A DNA stretch of 64,000 bases, taken from positions 1,227,622 to 1,291,621 of the forward strand of contig VXBA01001826.1 in assembly GCA_013399895.1 (NCBI GenBank), written 5' to 3'. Of this stretch, positions 38,601 to 50,981 are shown one piece after another. The DNA comes from Serilophus lunatus (lineage: Eukaryota; Chordata; Aves; Passeriformes; Eurylaimidae). The first letter of the stretch is position 1. Each line of letters opens with the position of its first letter. The notes under the pieces were generated by a model, which was given only the letters and a program-made list of their open reading frames with translations, made no database searches and was not told the DNA's origin. A program made the position numbers and the translations under genes.

Positions 38601-40007
38601 TCCAAGATTCACTTTGTCTTAATGTTACTGAAAAGGAAAAGAGACAAACATAGGTTGAGGATATTGAGATCACAGCCCCTGACTAAACATGTAGCTGCAA
38701 ATATGAAAGAAATTGGAACATACAAGAAGAGAACTGAGTTCATCAAGTCATTTATAACAGCATGGGCAGAGCAAGGGACGGTCTATTTCCTTTTAAAGAG
38801 AGGACAATTCAACAGAAATCTTACTGCCAAGGGCCATAATTACAACCAAGCAGTTTAATTGTGCACCAGGTTTTGATTTAGCCCCCAGGTTTGGTCTTTT
38901 GTCTCCACCCACAGGCTTTGTGTAGAGTTGGCACATATGGAGTTGTCTCATGCCCTTCTTATAAAGGTAACAGAGAAATATAGTGGAGCCTCCACTTCTA
39001 ATTTTTATTTGATTGTGAAGAAGAGCTGACTTTAAATTTGTCCCTTTTGTCTTCTTTTCCATATGGCTTGTTTGTGGTTCAATTATTGTGATATTCTCCC
39101 TGCGGATAGTGATGCTTGGGGAATCTGGTAATATTTAACAAAAATATAAAAATAAAAGGATGCTGTCTGCCAAGCAGAAAGTAATTAAGGAACCTGGAAC
39201 GCAGAGAGCAATAAAGTTATTGAAGGAACAGTATTCATTAAGCGAGATAAAGCACAGCAGGGCATGCAGTCCTGGCCCTGTCTGCTGTGCCCTACACACA
39301 GCATCAGGTATCCAAGCGCTGACTCTGTAGTGCTACACGTAGGAGGGTATAAGGCTGCAAAGCTAGAGCCAGAGGAACAGCACTAATGAGTGGAAAGCCC
39401 AAACTACAAGCTCTCACTGCTCCTCTAAATCAGTCCTTATTTAAATTAAAGTTCAGCATTTGGCTGAACAAATAATTCCCAACAACATTTTTAGCCTAAA
39501 CTTACTCCTTAACATTATTCTAGCACTGTATTTTGCTGTATGAATTCTAGATTGGCTGAAGAATGGCCCTCAGTCAATTTATTGCTCTGATTTAGAGATC
39601 TGTTAAACTCTGCCTGGCTGATACAGCATTGCCTCCATTTCTGAATGGGTACCTGTACAAAACAGCAACAAAACAGAAATAAACTACTCAACTCCAGCCT
39701 CTGTGTTTACAAGTTCAGTTTCTTCAAGCATGCACATAGAAATCCTTGAGTTTGTGTCTTCAGACAAGCTGCAGTACAAATTCCCTAGAAGTTCCAGGAA
39801 TAATTTACTTTATATCGTGACAGTGTTCTAATTCTGGAGTATGCCAGGTCCCACCTCAGAAGCTGCTGTATTTCATTGTTGATTAAAAAAATCCCAGGTA
39901 GATGGTGTGATGCTTGGTAGAGATCTTCAGAATCATCTGTTTCTATCCAAAACTTTCTCTTAAATTACTATGGTTGTCACTGCAGTGTTTGGTTTTCCTG
40001 TGTTGCC
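32673..40007. other. Non-coding stretch, no recognised gene or repeat
   Basis: Unique sequence. The 33660-34080 part is AT-rich and enhancer-like in texture. T- and A-runs occur at 35383-35400 and 34718-34729, and a C-run at 36557. The longest frame in the window (minus, 34380-34886, 168 codons) is largely the complement of poly-A stretches and hydrophobic low complexity, so it is not considered a gene. Short exon-like plus segments at 35106-35117 and 36141-36194 are discussed under findings. Confidence 0.5.
39061..39260. promoter_or_regulatory. Enhancer-like AT-rich block (candidate)
   Basis: This repeat-free block has several taat/ttaa cores, including agtaattaagg near 39180 and cattaagcgagataaagc near 39236-39253, which holds a GATA core and a rare CpG. 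Assigned by motif texture only. Confidence 0.2.
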
Positions 40008-40140
40008 ACAACATAGGAAGTTGTTATTATTCCCACTTTGCAGAGACAAAGAAAATTGTCTTGTTCAAAGTCACATAGAAAGCATGTGGCAGGAATGGGA
40101 AGCGAAGTCAAGTCTCCCAGCCCTTGTCATACCCTAATTC
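40008..40140 (-). mobile_element. Ancient MIR/CORE-SINE-type fragment
   Basis: The plus strand shows the antisense landmarks of MIR-type elements in order: ttattattcccactttgcag, then caaagtcacatagaaagc (consensus 'caaggtcacacagcaagt'), gtggcaggaatgggaag (consensus 'gtggcagagccgggat') and gtctcccagcccttgtcat. Such copies predate birds and are common in amniote genomes. The exact subfamily is not resolved. Confidence 0.65.
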
Positions 40141-41015
40141 CTGTTCTCCTTCATCATGACCTAAGAAATTCGGGGATTTTTTTTCCTTTTGTTTCTTTTT
40201 CTTCCTGTCCTCAGACTGTATTTAGGTTTTATTTTAAACCTTTTCCGCTCAGCCCTGAAGCCTAGAAACATGATTTGAACCACAAACACACATGACTCCA
40301 CTCAGGAGTGGACTTACCACTCTCTGATAATTCCTCTCCATTCTTGCCAACTTCTACATTTGTATTCCATAATGATCTAAAATGCTTACACAACAGGTAA
40401 CATGCATGTAACCAAAACCCTACATTAAATTCAAACTATTTAAACATTTAAGTAGTCCCACCAGGGCCAATTCAAAGATGCAGCACATGTGATACTGTCA
40501 GTGTGTAATTATATCCCACAATAACCTACTCTGGTTTGCTGTTTTCAAATACTTTAACAGACCATACCCAGGAGCTGTTGGGAACGCGTGTACAGATAAT
40601 GACTATTTGCTGATACAATTAACTACATGATATCAAGAGTTCATTTAGTTAAGCACAAAAAGTGTAGCTAGACGCTGATTATACCATGGATTCTCGCTCC
40701 TGAAGGGTGGAAGGCAGCTTCCAAAACCCTCCCAAATGAGCAGCCCTGTCACTGGGCAGCCCTGCGCTGGCTGCATCGTTTTTCCCAACCCCATCCAGCC
40801 TGATCCTGTGCTGTGCAGCTGAAGCCTGGTGTATTCATGCCAACATGCACATCCCTGCAAAATGGCAATGGCACTGGGACTGTGGAGCTCGGCACAGTGA
40901 CAAAATCCAGGCAGAATGATTTACATTCACTTGCAGCCCACTGTGGGAAATCCTGGAGAGGAGCCTCTGGGAGAGGAGAAGGCTGTGGGTGCTGAGACTA
41001 AACCTGGGACAAGAC
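40141..41015. other. Non-coding stretch, nothing recognised
   Basis: Unique sequence between two repeats. Overlapping short frames on both strands near 40645-41015 reflect a GC-richer patch. No domain was seen. Confidence 0.5.
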
Positions 41016-41112
41016 CCATCACTATATGGTTTAGTGGTGAACATGGTGGTGCCGGGTTAATGGCTGTACTCTCAGAGGTCTTTTCCAACCTTAATGATTC
41101 TGTGACTCTATG
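41016..41112 (+). mobile_element. CR1 LINE 3' end, about 100 bp
   Basis: The sense tail is clear: tggtttagtggtgaacatgg, gccgggttaatggctgtact, agaggtcttttccaacctta, then atgattctgtgactctatg, which is a degenerate version of the CR1 terminal (ATTCTATG)n repeat. The element is severely 5'-truncated. Confidence 0.92.
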
Positions 41113-42144
41113 AGCAGGTGACAGAGGTGTGAAGTGCAGCCCCACAGACCTCGTGTTGCGCTTGTACCCAAGATCAGGTCTCACAGTAAATCAGGGAGGA
41201 AAGCTTCATGCACAACAGCATGCACTAGATTCTCCCTGCCTGCCACAGAGCCCTCTGACCACTGAAGCTTCAGGGAGCACATGCCAGTGGCGTTTCTCAT
41301 ATTGCCAAAGATGTCAGTCCTGAGTCCCAGGAGTTGCTGCCCAGTTGCAGAGCTTCCCATCAAGGAGACCTGAGCTACCTGCTTTCTGCAGCTTTCCTCC
41401 TCATCCAGCCAACCCTAACAGAAATAATTCATATTTAATCCTTCTGTACTGCTTTTCCCTGTTCCCTTGCTTTTAACACTTCTCCTCCTGTCTCCCAACT
41501 GCCCTGCAGGTCACAGTCTCCACACATCTCCCAAACTTTGCAAGATGTTTTCTGAATTTATACACTTTCCACCCTTTAGTTTTTGTGTGTACAAGAAGTA
41601 CCTTGAACTTCTCAACTCCTGACAGTGCTGCCTTGGATCAGACCTTGAGCTGTCTCACCTGAGTCAGAAAGCATCATTTTTCCACCTAAAAAATCAAGGA
41701 TTTCCCGTTTAAATGACCACTCTGACACAACTTACATAGTTTACTACATGGCAGGGAGATGGAAATACAAGGAGAAGGAGGGAAAAATCCAGGGTTTGGA
41801 AGAGTAGCACCATTGTCTGGGTATATAAATAAAGCAGGAGTTTATCATAATTTATTTATAAAAACTATTTCTAATCTAATTCTTTGCATATTATCTAGGG
41901 GCAAGAGAGACGAGACAAAAAAAATGGTTCTTAATCAGGAATTGCCACATGGAGTGGTTTTGATTAATATGCAAAACATAGATTATAAATAGATTTATAA
42001 ATAAATGATCAACTACGGCTGCTGCTTTATTTATCTATGGACTTGCAGAAAATTTGAAGGCTGAATTCTGATTAAATGAGAATCACCACTAATGGTGGAC
42101 TGGCTGGCTCAAAGGGACTGGTAAAGGAAAGTGAGAATATATTT
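41113..42144. promoter_or_regulatory. Unique stretch with POU/octamer-like AT-rich block
   Basis: Mostly unique sequence. Between about 41820 and 42050 it holds octamer-like cores in both orientations (tttgcatatt near 41883, atgcaaa at 41969-41975), GATA-like ttatct and repeated ttataaata/tttataaataaat runs. The texture suits an AT-rich enhancer or matrix-attachment-like segment. No direct evidence of function. Confidence 0.25.
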
Positions 42145-42330
42145 GCATAGCACCTTTGATTCAGAAGAACTCCCAAGTGCTTTGCAGAATTAATATTATA
42201 TTTTAGGGGTCACTTCATCCATTACTGAAATGCAGCCTCTGAGGAGGAGGGAAGATAACTTTCTGCATCTATTTCACCTTTCCTTGAAGATCTCTAAGCA
42301 CTTTGCACACTAATTAAGCCTTCTATTGTA
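42145..42330 (+). repeat. Degenerate ancient repeat with 'cccaaagtgctttgca' motif
   Basis: gcatagcacctttgattcag followed by tcccaagtgctttgcag, and again gaagatctctaagcactttg followed by cacactaattaagcc about 125 bp later, echo a widespread vertebrate repeat motif ('atagcgcctttcat...cccaaagcgctttaca'). Two related half-copies appear in tandem. Family not assigned; a SINE or LINE 3' end is the probable origin. Confidence 0.4.
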
Positions 42331-45300
42331 TCTGTGCAATCCACTCCTCCTGCCAGTTACTAAACCAATAAAACCTAAAGTACCAAGAATAAAACCATGG
42401 AAAATTCATCAACTTCGTTGATGAAACTTTATTTCACTTCCAGATCATGAGGTCGAGGTCAGCTGGTACCTCAAAAAGATGCCCTCAGCTGAATGGCAGT
42501 ACAGATCCCAAATCACAATGTTCTGATGATTTCAAAGTTAGACCCATTGTGTCCAGTATCACACCCACTCAGACGTATCTAAGAGCACCGTAGCATCAAA
42601 ATCCTCAGCCCTGAGGTTTGCAGCTCTCCTGCATTTCTTTTCACTGCTGCTTTCTGAGACACAAACATTGCTGTAAGACCAGAGTTCAACACGACGCTGG
42701 AGGCCAACTCTAAAGACCTGGCAGATTGTAGATGCAAGTTAGCCTGTTCCCATCTGTACCAAACCCATTCACCTGGGTCAGACTCACCCAAATCCATCCA
42801 GCACTAATGCACAAGGGAGATATACATCCCCTCAAAAAGCCTGTGAGTGGGTTCAGCCTCTTCCATTTACCTTGCCTTTCAAAAATAAGAAAGGCAAAGC
42901 ATTTCTTTTCTTTTCAGCTGTCCTGCCAAGTCAGTTTTCACAGCTGAACACTTCCCAAGGTGCCAGTTCTGCAATTCAGGGCCTGGATGAGATCCCCTGA
43001 GCATGATGGATGGCTTTAAAATGAGAGAAGTACCAGCTGTCCAGGTGCACATCAGATCAGCATGGCTGAACCACCCCTCCTCCTCCTCTGCCTCCCTCTG
43101 AGAAAGGAATAAGAGCTCATCCTGTGCATGAGGAAGGCTTTGATGCAGGAGAGATATGAGAACCCAGCAGATATGAACAGCAGCACAGCCACAAACTTCT
43201 CCCAAATGTGAGCCTGCTTTTACTATGTCCAAGATAACTTGCTGTTACATGGCAAGTTTGTGCAACTCCTTTTCAAATCCCTTTATCTGACTACCTTATT
43301 TCTGAATTCTTCACCTGAACAACCAGTAGCTAAGAGAAGAGGCAGACCAAATGCAAAATTAACTTATTTTCCCTAATAAACCAAGACAACTCAATAACAC
43401 CCCACCTCCTACACAAACTGTTTTCCAGTGTCCATTCCAGGTTTCCAGATACCCTTAGAAAGGGGTATCATTCTAAACCACTCTGTTAATATAGTTTCTT
43501 TTTTGAATCCAGACGATGAAGACCATCTCTGAAACCACCAGGGCCATCTTTAACAATGGGTTCCCGTGTAGCACTTGTAATTTAAGGACACCTGGACTAA
43601 AATTCAGTCACACCACAAAAGAAGGGCACCAGTGTCAATCCTTACACATTATGCAGATGCAACCTAAGCATTCTTGAAAGGAGAAGATTGGTCTCCATAG
43701 AGGTTTTCTTGCCATATAGAGCTTTGTGAGACAGCACAGAACATGTTCCAAGCATTCTGGGGCAGCTGATCCTAGAAGAGTTGTTCAAACTCCATTTAGT
43801 ACAAGCCATAGACCAGTACTGTCCCACTTCCTCTCTCCACCCAGCAAATTAGCAATGTGGGCAGTCTATTGACTAAACAGAGCAAATTTCACCACAGCAA
43901 TAATGATCTGTCTGCAGAGAACTTTCCCACTCGCTGCCCAATTAGAAGAACGTTGAATGCACGGAAATGCCTTTTGAATAAACACTTGATAACCCTCAAT
44001 AAAACTGTAAGAGGGAGTTACTGCAGATTTACTACCCAGGAAAGCTCTTCACAGCGCAGCCAAGAGCTTATTGCTTCTTACTTAATGTTGATAAATGCAA
44101 GAGCTTCTCAATCCCACAGCAACCAGGGTTAAAGCAGCTTAGCAGGGAAATAAAATAGGTACCTTATGATCTGCCCACAGAGTGACAGCCACAAATTTGC
44201 CACAGTGACTGCAAGTTGTGTGTGCTTGCTCCAGGTTGTGTGGGAATTACTGAAGTGTAGGTCACTCCTGTAGCAGCAGCACAAACTTCTCTGCTCCACG
44301 GTGGGCTCCTGTCCCAGCTTTCTGAGCAGTCACTGCAGCTGCAGAGATGAGCTGGGGTGGGATTGCTGCCCTTTGGCTTTGGAACCTCCCTGGTTCTTCC
44401 ACAAAAAGCACAGCTGTGAGACACATCTGTGCAGTCATAAGACTTCCTTCTGCCTCACATGGAGAAAAGGAGCTCCCTAAACTGAGCCAGGTGTCAGCTT
44501 TATCTCCTTTGCTGTGAGAAGGCTTAAACTGTATTTGGGTTTTCCAAAAATGTGTGATTGGCAAGGAGGAAGGAATGGGTTGGCTGTATTTACACTAATC
44601 CAGGTTTCCCACCCCAGCTGCCCAGCCACCTCGGGCAGCAGCCCTTCCTGCAGCAGCACAATGGGGATGTTCACAGCCCCAGGGAGGATACTGCAGCACA
44701 TTTGTTCAGCAAATGAACATTGACATAAAGGTCTTGCCCTTGCTGATGAGCATTGATGTGTTGTTTTCTGTGTTCACAGTTCTTGGTGATGGGGAAGTAT
44801 TTACAGGATAATTTTGTTTTCCTCCTTAAGAAGTCTAGTGGGGAACAACCCAGTGCTTAAAAAATAAACACCCAACAAAAATCATTACTAATTCTCTTAT
44901 CATCTGTACTCACTTGAACAGGTTTCCTCCCTGGTTACCCAGTGCCTTACCTCCTTGGGAACATCCAAGGTGCTGGAGATCACAAACCCTGCCAGCTGAG
45001 CAGCCTGGCCACTGCTCTGCCACCATCCATGGCAGCAGATGTGTTCCAGTGCTCCACTTCCAGTTCTTCTCTTCCAGGAAAATATCAGTGAACAGGCCCA
45101 GCCAAGGGTAATCTCAAAGGTCCAGACACTTTAACCATCCTCTTCAGTTATGGCAGCTCTTCCCATGGCATGGCCAACACTGGCTGGTGTTTGTTCTATT
45201 TTAGCAGCAGCTGCTGTGTTGAGGGAGCCACTAAACTGTCCTTTGGAGGCCTTTCCTGTTCTCACTGTTAATGTTACAGCAAGCAATCTTTGGAGTAATG

Positions 45301-45644
45301 GAGGAGGGCAATCAAAGAAAATTTCCCTCTAGGCTCCCACTATTATTTCCTATCCAAAAAAATAATATTAAATGTGATCTACCATTGTAGTAATTAAAGA
45401 GATAATGTGCTATTTCATATGTTATTGGACCACTCACGCAAGTAAGTTACATTCCTGCTACTGTTTCAAGGGCTTTCTGAGTGAAAAAAATGTGATAAAT
45501 AACTCTGCAGAGGTTATATTCTTTCTAGAGAAAAAAAAAGGTGTATTATTGCTCAAATGAGGGTGCATCAACATCTTCAGATTTTTTCTCATTTGAGCCT
45601 TAATCACTGTGCATAGCAGAGATGGAGCCTGACAGTTTTCTAAG
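42331..45644. other. Non-coding stretch, no recognised gene or repeat
   Basis: Unique sequence. Frames of 70-117 codons on the minus strand (42879-43232, 44164-44564) overlap one another in different frames and have no recognisable domain. Confidence 0.5.
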
Positions 45645-45735
45645 TAGGGAAAATGAGGCAAAGTTGAGGGAAAGAAAAAGGGTTTTGTCAACATCCTACA
45701 GTGGATTGGTGACATGGTAGGATAGAGCATCTTCC
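45645..45735 (-). mobile_element. Ancient MIR/CORE-SINE-type fragment
   Basis: Antisense landmarks on the plus strand run in the expected order: agggaaaatgaggcaaag ('ggggaaactgaggcacag'), gagggaaag, then a weak 'caaggtcaca' equivalent at 45688-45699, cagtggattggtgacatgg ('cagtggatcagtggcagag') and taggatagag. Strongly diverged. The order of matches is the main support. Confidence 0.55.
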
Positions 45736-48700
45736 CTGAATGAAGCTGGATGCAGATTAAGAAGCACATACCCAGGCTGCTGCCAAGTGTTGGTCTGTAA
45801 AAAAGAGAAAAGAAGATAATTCTAACCCTAAAATTGCTTAAAGAATATAAAAGTAACAATCAGATGGTAATGAGAACACAGATACCGGATTGTCCAAATT
45901 TCCGGGTGATTTTTTTCTCCTCCTAAAAAAACCAGGACAAACCTTGCTTACTTTTTTTACACAAACGTTAGTTGCTTGCTGATCTATACTGGAGTTATTA
46001 AACCCCCACGCACTTTACAACGTATATTTTGGAAAACACTTTCGAGACATGGGTCCAAGTTTGTGTAAAAAATGAGAATACTCATATGTAGCCTCTGGCA
46101 CACTCCCAGCAGGCTGCTGCAGTTGTTCTCACTAATTCAGTAAGAAAGGAGTGTATAAATTAGATACCAAGCTGGTGTGTAATCAGTCTCTGTGCATGTT
46201 ATTACAACACAGGAACATCCTTGCACTCCATCTCCTGAATCAGTAAATAAAAAGCAGTGGAAAACTGGTCTCCTTCTTATTTCAGATATATTATTTTAGA
46301 TTGCAAATAGGACCTATCAAGACAAAAAACTGAAAGAAAAGCAAAGGCTTTTCTTTCAGAAAAATCCTCTGATACTGACATTTAAGCTGGAATTTAAGGA
46401 GGAATAAAAACTATAAAAGACACAACCTTCTTATTTTCATAAACAAAACATCCAAACTCAAAATTCTCCCTGTGCAATGCCTTCAATTAATAATGTAAAA
46501 TATCTGCCACCAATTATAAATCCTTTTTATGAATGCTGAATCGGGTTTGTATCTTTTCTTCCACTTCATCAAATGCTATGAAGAGAAGGCTGTAATAGCA
46601 TCCTGGCTAGTGCTCTTTTTATTCCCCACACAGAATCATATCCAAATGTTTCAATGTTTTTTTAATGCTCCATTTCTCTTAATGGCAAATGAGGTTTCAA
46701 AATGTAGAGGAAGTTTTGAAAATATATTGGTGAGACAACAAATTGGAAAATAAAGGGAGAGAGAAAGATGAAGTAATACCTGCACCACATTATTTAAGTT
46801 GTAGGGGAACATATTTGGAACATGAAGCTTGTAAGTGCTTCCAGTGCCGACTTCTGCTGTTTTGCACAATTCTCCCTAGAAGGGCAGGGGGTAAGTATTA
46901 ATGGAGATTTACACAATTTTGACTTATAAAAACGTAAACATTTTTATTGCAAATTTAGAAACTTCTAATTTTAAATGTTCTAAGTCCAAAATTTGTTAGA
47001 ATCTGCATTTTTTCAATTACCTCTGCAGCAAAGTTTATTTTAATTTGACTGAAGCAGCAAAAGTTTCAGCAGGCACTACAACACTCTGTCATTTTGCTAT
47101 TCATTTTCTTAAATATGGATTTGTACAGAATTACTGATGTGTCTGAGAAGACAAAACCAAGCTCTAGATTTTTTAACTCAATTATTTCTCTTCTTGATGA
47201 TTCTTTATTGCTTATATTACCAAGACCACAATGGTAAGGTAGCTTATGTAGCTTTTCTATCAAATAGATCAAGGCATATTTCAAAGCATCTTAAAGGAAG
47301 CCTAAATCCGGGGAATTCAGCCCCCAGATGTTACCAGAGTTGAAAAGCATCATAGGAAGTGCCATAATGCTTTTGAAAAAGTAGATTAACATGCAACTTC
47401 TATTTTATGAGAGCACATCTGCCCATTTGTTTGCCAAGCACAGACATTTAGACAGTGCCTGACAATGGTCAGGGAGTCCTTTCCTTGCAGGAGAGACAAT
47501 CCCAACTGCCCAGAGAAACAAAGAAGGGAAAAAGCAATCACTATTCTCAATTTGGTGAGGAGTTTAGTCTCATGTGCAATGTCATTCAGGAAGTCTGGGG
47601 CAAAGCTGGAAGTGGACTTTCAATTCACAAATTACAATGCAAGTGCTAATTGCAAAACTCTGTTTCAGTATCACATAGAGGTTTAATTTGATGAGCCAAA
47701 TTCTAACGCTTTGTTCTGTGTGACTGTCCTTCCTGCTCCAAATTACGGGGTCCTATGACATTCAAGGTAAAACAGTACAGTAGGGGTTGTTGTAAGGTCC
47801 CATCTCATAAAGGCTATTGAAAATTCAGTCCCACTGCTTCTAGAACTATGAAAAAACCTTTTGAGCTGACACACTGCACTGAGGTGGCTTTTTTCCCTTC
47901 ACAGCTTGTGTACAGCAGTTCAGCTCTTTCTGTTTTCCCTACCAGCTGCTCTACACACACTACCCCTGTCAGCAGGAAGGTACAGAAAAATGAATGAAGA
48001 CTGATGATTAACGAAGAACGAGGGTGAATATTAATCATGGAGTCAACATTGGATGGGAACATTGATGGAATAGTGGTCCCACTGGAAGTAGTTAGGAGTT
48101 GATTTTTATGCCCCAGGGCAGTAGTTTTAAACCAGAACTTGTGATGGAAGAGAGGTTGTTTGTAATGTTTTAAACAGGCCATTGTGAAAAACATACCTCC
48201 AGTCTCCCTGCTCTGACTCCTTTCTTTGTTGTGCTGAGAGCATAGCCCAGGTCTGCAGTGCACCTACATTCCCCCAAACACCCCATTTTTCCTTGCTGAG
48301 CTGCAAGAGAGCCCTCATCAGCTGAGTTCACTCTTGTTAAATCAAGAAATATTGATGTAGCTCATTCTGAGCAACTTTTCTATTGTTCAGCACACTTGTA
48401 CTGTACCTGGAGAAGGACAAGAGTCGGGGACAACACATTTCCATAGCTAGGTCATTCAGGTTTGAATTTTGGCTATTTGCAACCTGCTCCCAACCTCTTT
48501 GAAGGGAAGAGGAGTCACAGCTACATTATAAAGCAGTGTAGTCAAGCCCTCCTAACCCTGGCTGTGATTTTCTGTCTTTCTCAAATTAACAAGTGCACTT
48601 GCAGTTAATACCATATATGAAGTGCACAGCTGATACTATTTTTCTCTTTGATATTACACAAAATTATTCATCAGACAAAATCATTCATTTTTCTGCTGGA

Positions 48701-49230
48701 AAACCCTTGATGTTTCTTCAGGCGAGACTCATCCACATCCTAGACCGTGGCATTGGAATCCTGAAAGGAACAGACATATGAAATACTGCATGGATACTCA
48801 GAAAGGACTTGTGAAGTGTGTTGGTGATCACCACTGTCCAGCTCTTCCAACAGTTCTGTCATGCAAAATGGACTTTTGCATATATCCAAGAATTTTTGCT
48901 ACTGTTGTTTCAAAGAGCGCTTATGTGGGGGAGAAGGGGAGATGAAAAAGAGAGAAGGGCTGTACTCTGAGCTGGTATCAATCACTGTAATTTTGTTGAG
49001 GTTAACAGATTAACAGAGTTTCTCTGTGGCAGCTCTTTGGGTTTCCTATGGTGTCTAAGCTCTTTCAGTACTCCAGAAGGATGCAGAATCACAGCACATG
49101 ACCTCTTGCCTGAACTTTGACTTACAAATTAATCCATACCATAGCTCTTGACAGGAAAATATAACATGCCCAGTAGTTTTTGTATAGGCAAAGTTATTTT
49201 TCTCAATAAAAGTCTAATTTTAGAAGTACA
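45736..49230. other. Non-coding stretch, no recognised gene or repeat
   Basis: Unique AT-rich sequence. It includes one exon-like minus segment (46780-46875) described below. The 149-codon minus frame at 47814-48263 has no recognisable domain. Confidence 0.5.
46780..46875 (-). other. Exon-like segment, 32 codons open (weak)
   Basis: A pyrimidine-rich acceptor look-alike ending ccctgcccttctag (AG at 46877-46876) precedes exactly 96 nt, followed by CAG|gtatta. Only one of three frames is open and it uses whole codons (phase 0 in and out). The peptide includes EVGTGSTYKLHVPNMFPYN. No family is recognised. The phase matches the exon-like segment at 54758-54840 upstream on the same strand. Confidence 0.22.
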
Positions 49231-49366
49231 GCTTTAGCTCACTTGGTTAGAGCTGGTGCTAATAACACCAACATGGTTTATTTGATCCCTATATGGGCCA
49301 TCCACTTAAGAGTTGGACTCAATGATCCTTGTGAGTCCCTCCCAACTTAGAATATTCTGTAGCTCT
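49231..49366 (+). mobile_element. tRNA-Ile-derived SINE with CR1-type tail (TguSINE1-like)
   Basis: The 5' part is a decayed tRNA-Ile(AAU) sequence. The A-box region ttagctcacttggttagagc is at 49234-49253, followed by gtgctaataacacca carrying the AAT anticodon, a degenerate B box (tttgatccct) and atatgggcca. It joins a CR1-like 3' tail: acttaagagttggactcaat, gatccttgtgagtccctccc, then aacttagaatattctgt. This composite is the structure described for TguSINE1 in zebra finch, so it supports a passerine host. B-box and stem changes make it a non-functional tRNA relic. Confidence 0.92.
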
Positions 49367-50888
49367 GTTTTGTACTTGCAGCAAAAGATTAGGCAGAAAA
49401 TTGTACGAACACACTGCATACATGCATTTTTCTACAGATTTAGACTCAGATCTTTTGCCTCTCAGCAATAATTGATTTCCCAAAAATGAAGTGTGTCTGC
49501 CCATGTGATGCAGCTTGACTATCCCACAATACCAAGGAAAAAAGCGAAACTATTCCCTTGGTTTCAGCTGTAGAGAAGACTGAACTGGGCCACAGCACAG
49601 CAAGTTACAAAGAATCCCGATGGCACAAGAAAAAGTCTCTAAGGTGCTCTGAGGCCACAAGCAGCTGAGCAGCAGAAATTGTTTAATCCTCAGTGCCGCA
49701 CTTTATCCAGAACATTGGGCCTTTAACAACCCAGAAATCTTCCAGAGCATTTTCATAGTTAGTTAATGCTGTTCCATGGGCGAGTGATTTGCAGATATGC
49801 AGATTAGTTGCTTGGGAGCAAATGTGTGGCCTCTGCTCCTCTTTTTGCCTCCCAGTTCACAGGATATCCCTGACACACACCCGGGATTGCCGCTTGCGTG
49901 CACAGCAGCTGCTTGGAGCAGCAGACACAGAGGGGATGGCTCGGGCAGCTTTATTCTAACATTCTTATAAAACTAGGTGCTCCTTTGCAAAGGGTACGAT
50001 GCACTGCAGCTCCCCTGAATAAATAACTCCTTAATGCATCTGTCATTTCAGATGTCAGACCAGAGACAAGGTCAAGCTTGGAGAGAAATCAGCCTGCTCC
50101 ATCCTTGACCCATCATTCATCATTGCATTTGTCCACAGCCAAACAGCCCAGCTGGTTAACAGGGAAAATACCTTATCTGAGCTCTGAAAGAGTCCCATTT
50201 CGGCTATGGAGAAGTTTATTAATAATACTCTCCAGCAAGCAGCAGGAGTTCTGATGGACAGCTTTGCAGGGACATTTTTCAACAGAGAAGCTTAAAATCC
50301 TGCACTGTACACCCAATCCACAGGCTGGGGGAGACAAGAGGTTAATTTTGCAGACAGCAAATGGTGACCGTTCGTAAGTTATTAGAGATTCAGTGTGATG
50401 GGGATATACGAGCCTTGCCTTCACCTTTCCTCATGTATCATCCTGTATGTCATCATAGCTGGGTTAGCACTGCCACAACATGCAGGTCCCCCTCACATAA
50501 GGAATTAGCATTGCCATCTTAACACTGCTTTCACAGGATTAGACATGGTTATTGAAATACACACCTGAATTCATGCTTGTTCATATAAGTTTACAGGAAA
50601 AGATTTCTAGGTTCCTAAGGAAAAACAAAACTTTAAAAGGTTTGTCCCTAAGGAAAAAAAAAAACAAAACAAAACCAAAACAAAACCTATGTGCTTTAAT
50701 CTTACAAATTGCTGGCATCTGTGTGAAGGTTTGGGAATTGAGGGGGGTAAGGGGAAGAAAGGGAATGAGAGAATTAAAAAGGAATAAAAAGGAATATTTT
50801 GGTTTAGTACTTGAAACAAGTGATAGTTCCTGAACAAAGGACCAGCAATAATAATAATGACCAAAAAAAAGGAGTTGAAGCAGCAACC
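49367..50888. other. Non-coding stretch with enhancer-like texture near 49690-49830
   Basis: Unique sequence. The 49690-49830 part (gccgcactttatccag, catagttagttaatgctg, gcagatatgcagattagttg) is repeat-free and motif-rich, and may be a conserved element. A CAAAA-type simple repeat ends the interval. Confidence 0.35.
50653..50687. repeat. A-rich simple repeat, (CAAAA)n-like
   Basis: An A run of eleven leads into CAAAA/CCAAAA units. Such runs can be decayed retroposon tails, but no element body was recognised upstream. Confidence 0.85.
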
Positions 50889-50981
50889 CATGTGGAAGGT
50901 GTCCCTGTCCTCTCCAGGGGGGTTGGAACTAGATAAACTCTTTAAAGTCCCTTCCAATACAAACCATTATATGATTCCATG
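50889..50981 (+). mobile_element. CR1 LINE 3' end, about 95 bp
   Basis: Sense tail landmarks are aaggtgtccctgtcc, ggggttggaactagataaac, ctttaaagtcccttccaata, then aaaccattatatgattccat, the degenerate CR1 terminal repeat. Heavily 5'-truncated. It belongs to a different CR1 tail type from the 41016 copy. Confidence 0.92.

Noticed and set aside
44100..44240. Minus-strand frame with a zinc-finger-like CxxC pattern (TTCSHCGKF)
   Set aside because: The frame is short (about 40 codons), bounded by stops, has a poor acceptor and a single CxxC pair. It showed me how easily coding-like peptides appear by chance here.
45458..45859. 133-codon minus-strand frame
   Set aside because: It runs through a decayed MIR-type repeat and poly-A complements, so it is not a gene.
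47690..47760. Possible copy of the amniote 'gccaaattct' palindromic repeat
   Set aside because: Only one short motif matches, and the rest does not align to the family as I remember it.
47814..48263. 149-codon minus-strand frame
   Set aside because: No recognisable domain, mixed composition, competing frames nearby and no upstream exon context.
49231..49302. Functional tRNA-Ile gene
   Set aside because: Stem and B-box changes plus the fused CR1 tail show a SINE, not a tRNA gene.
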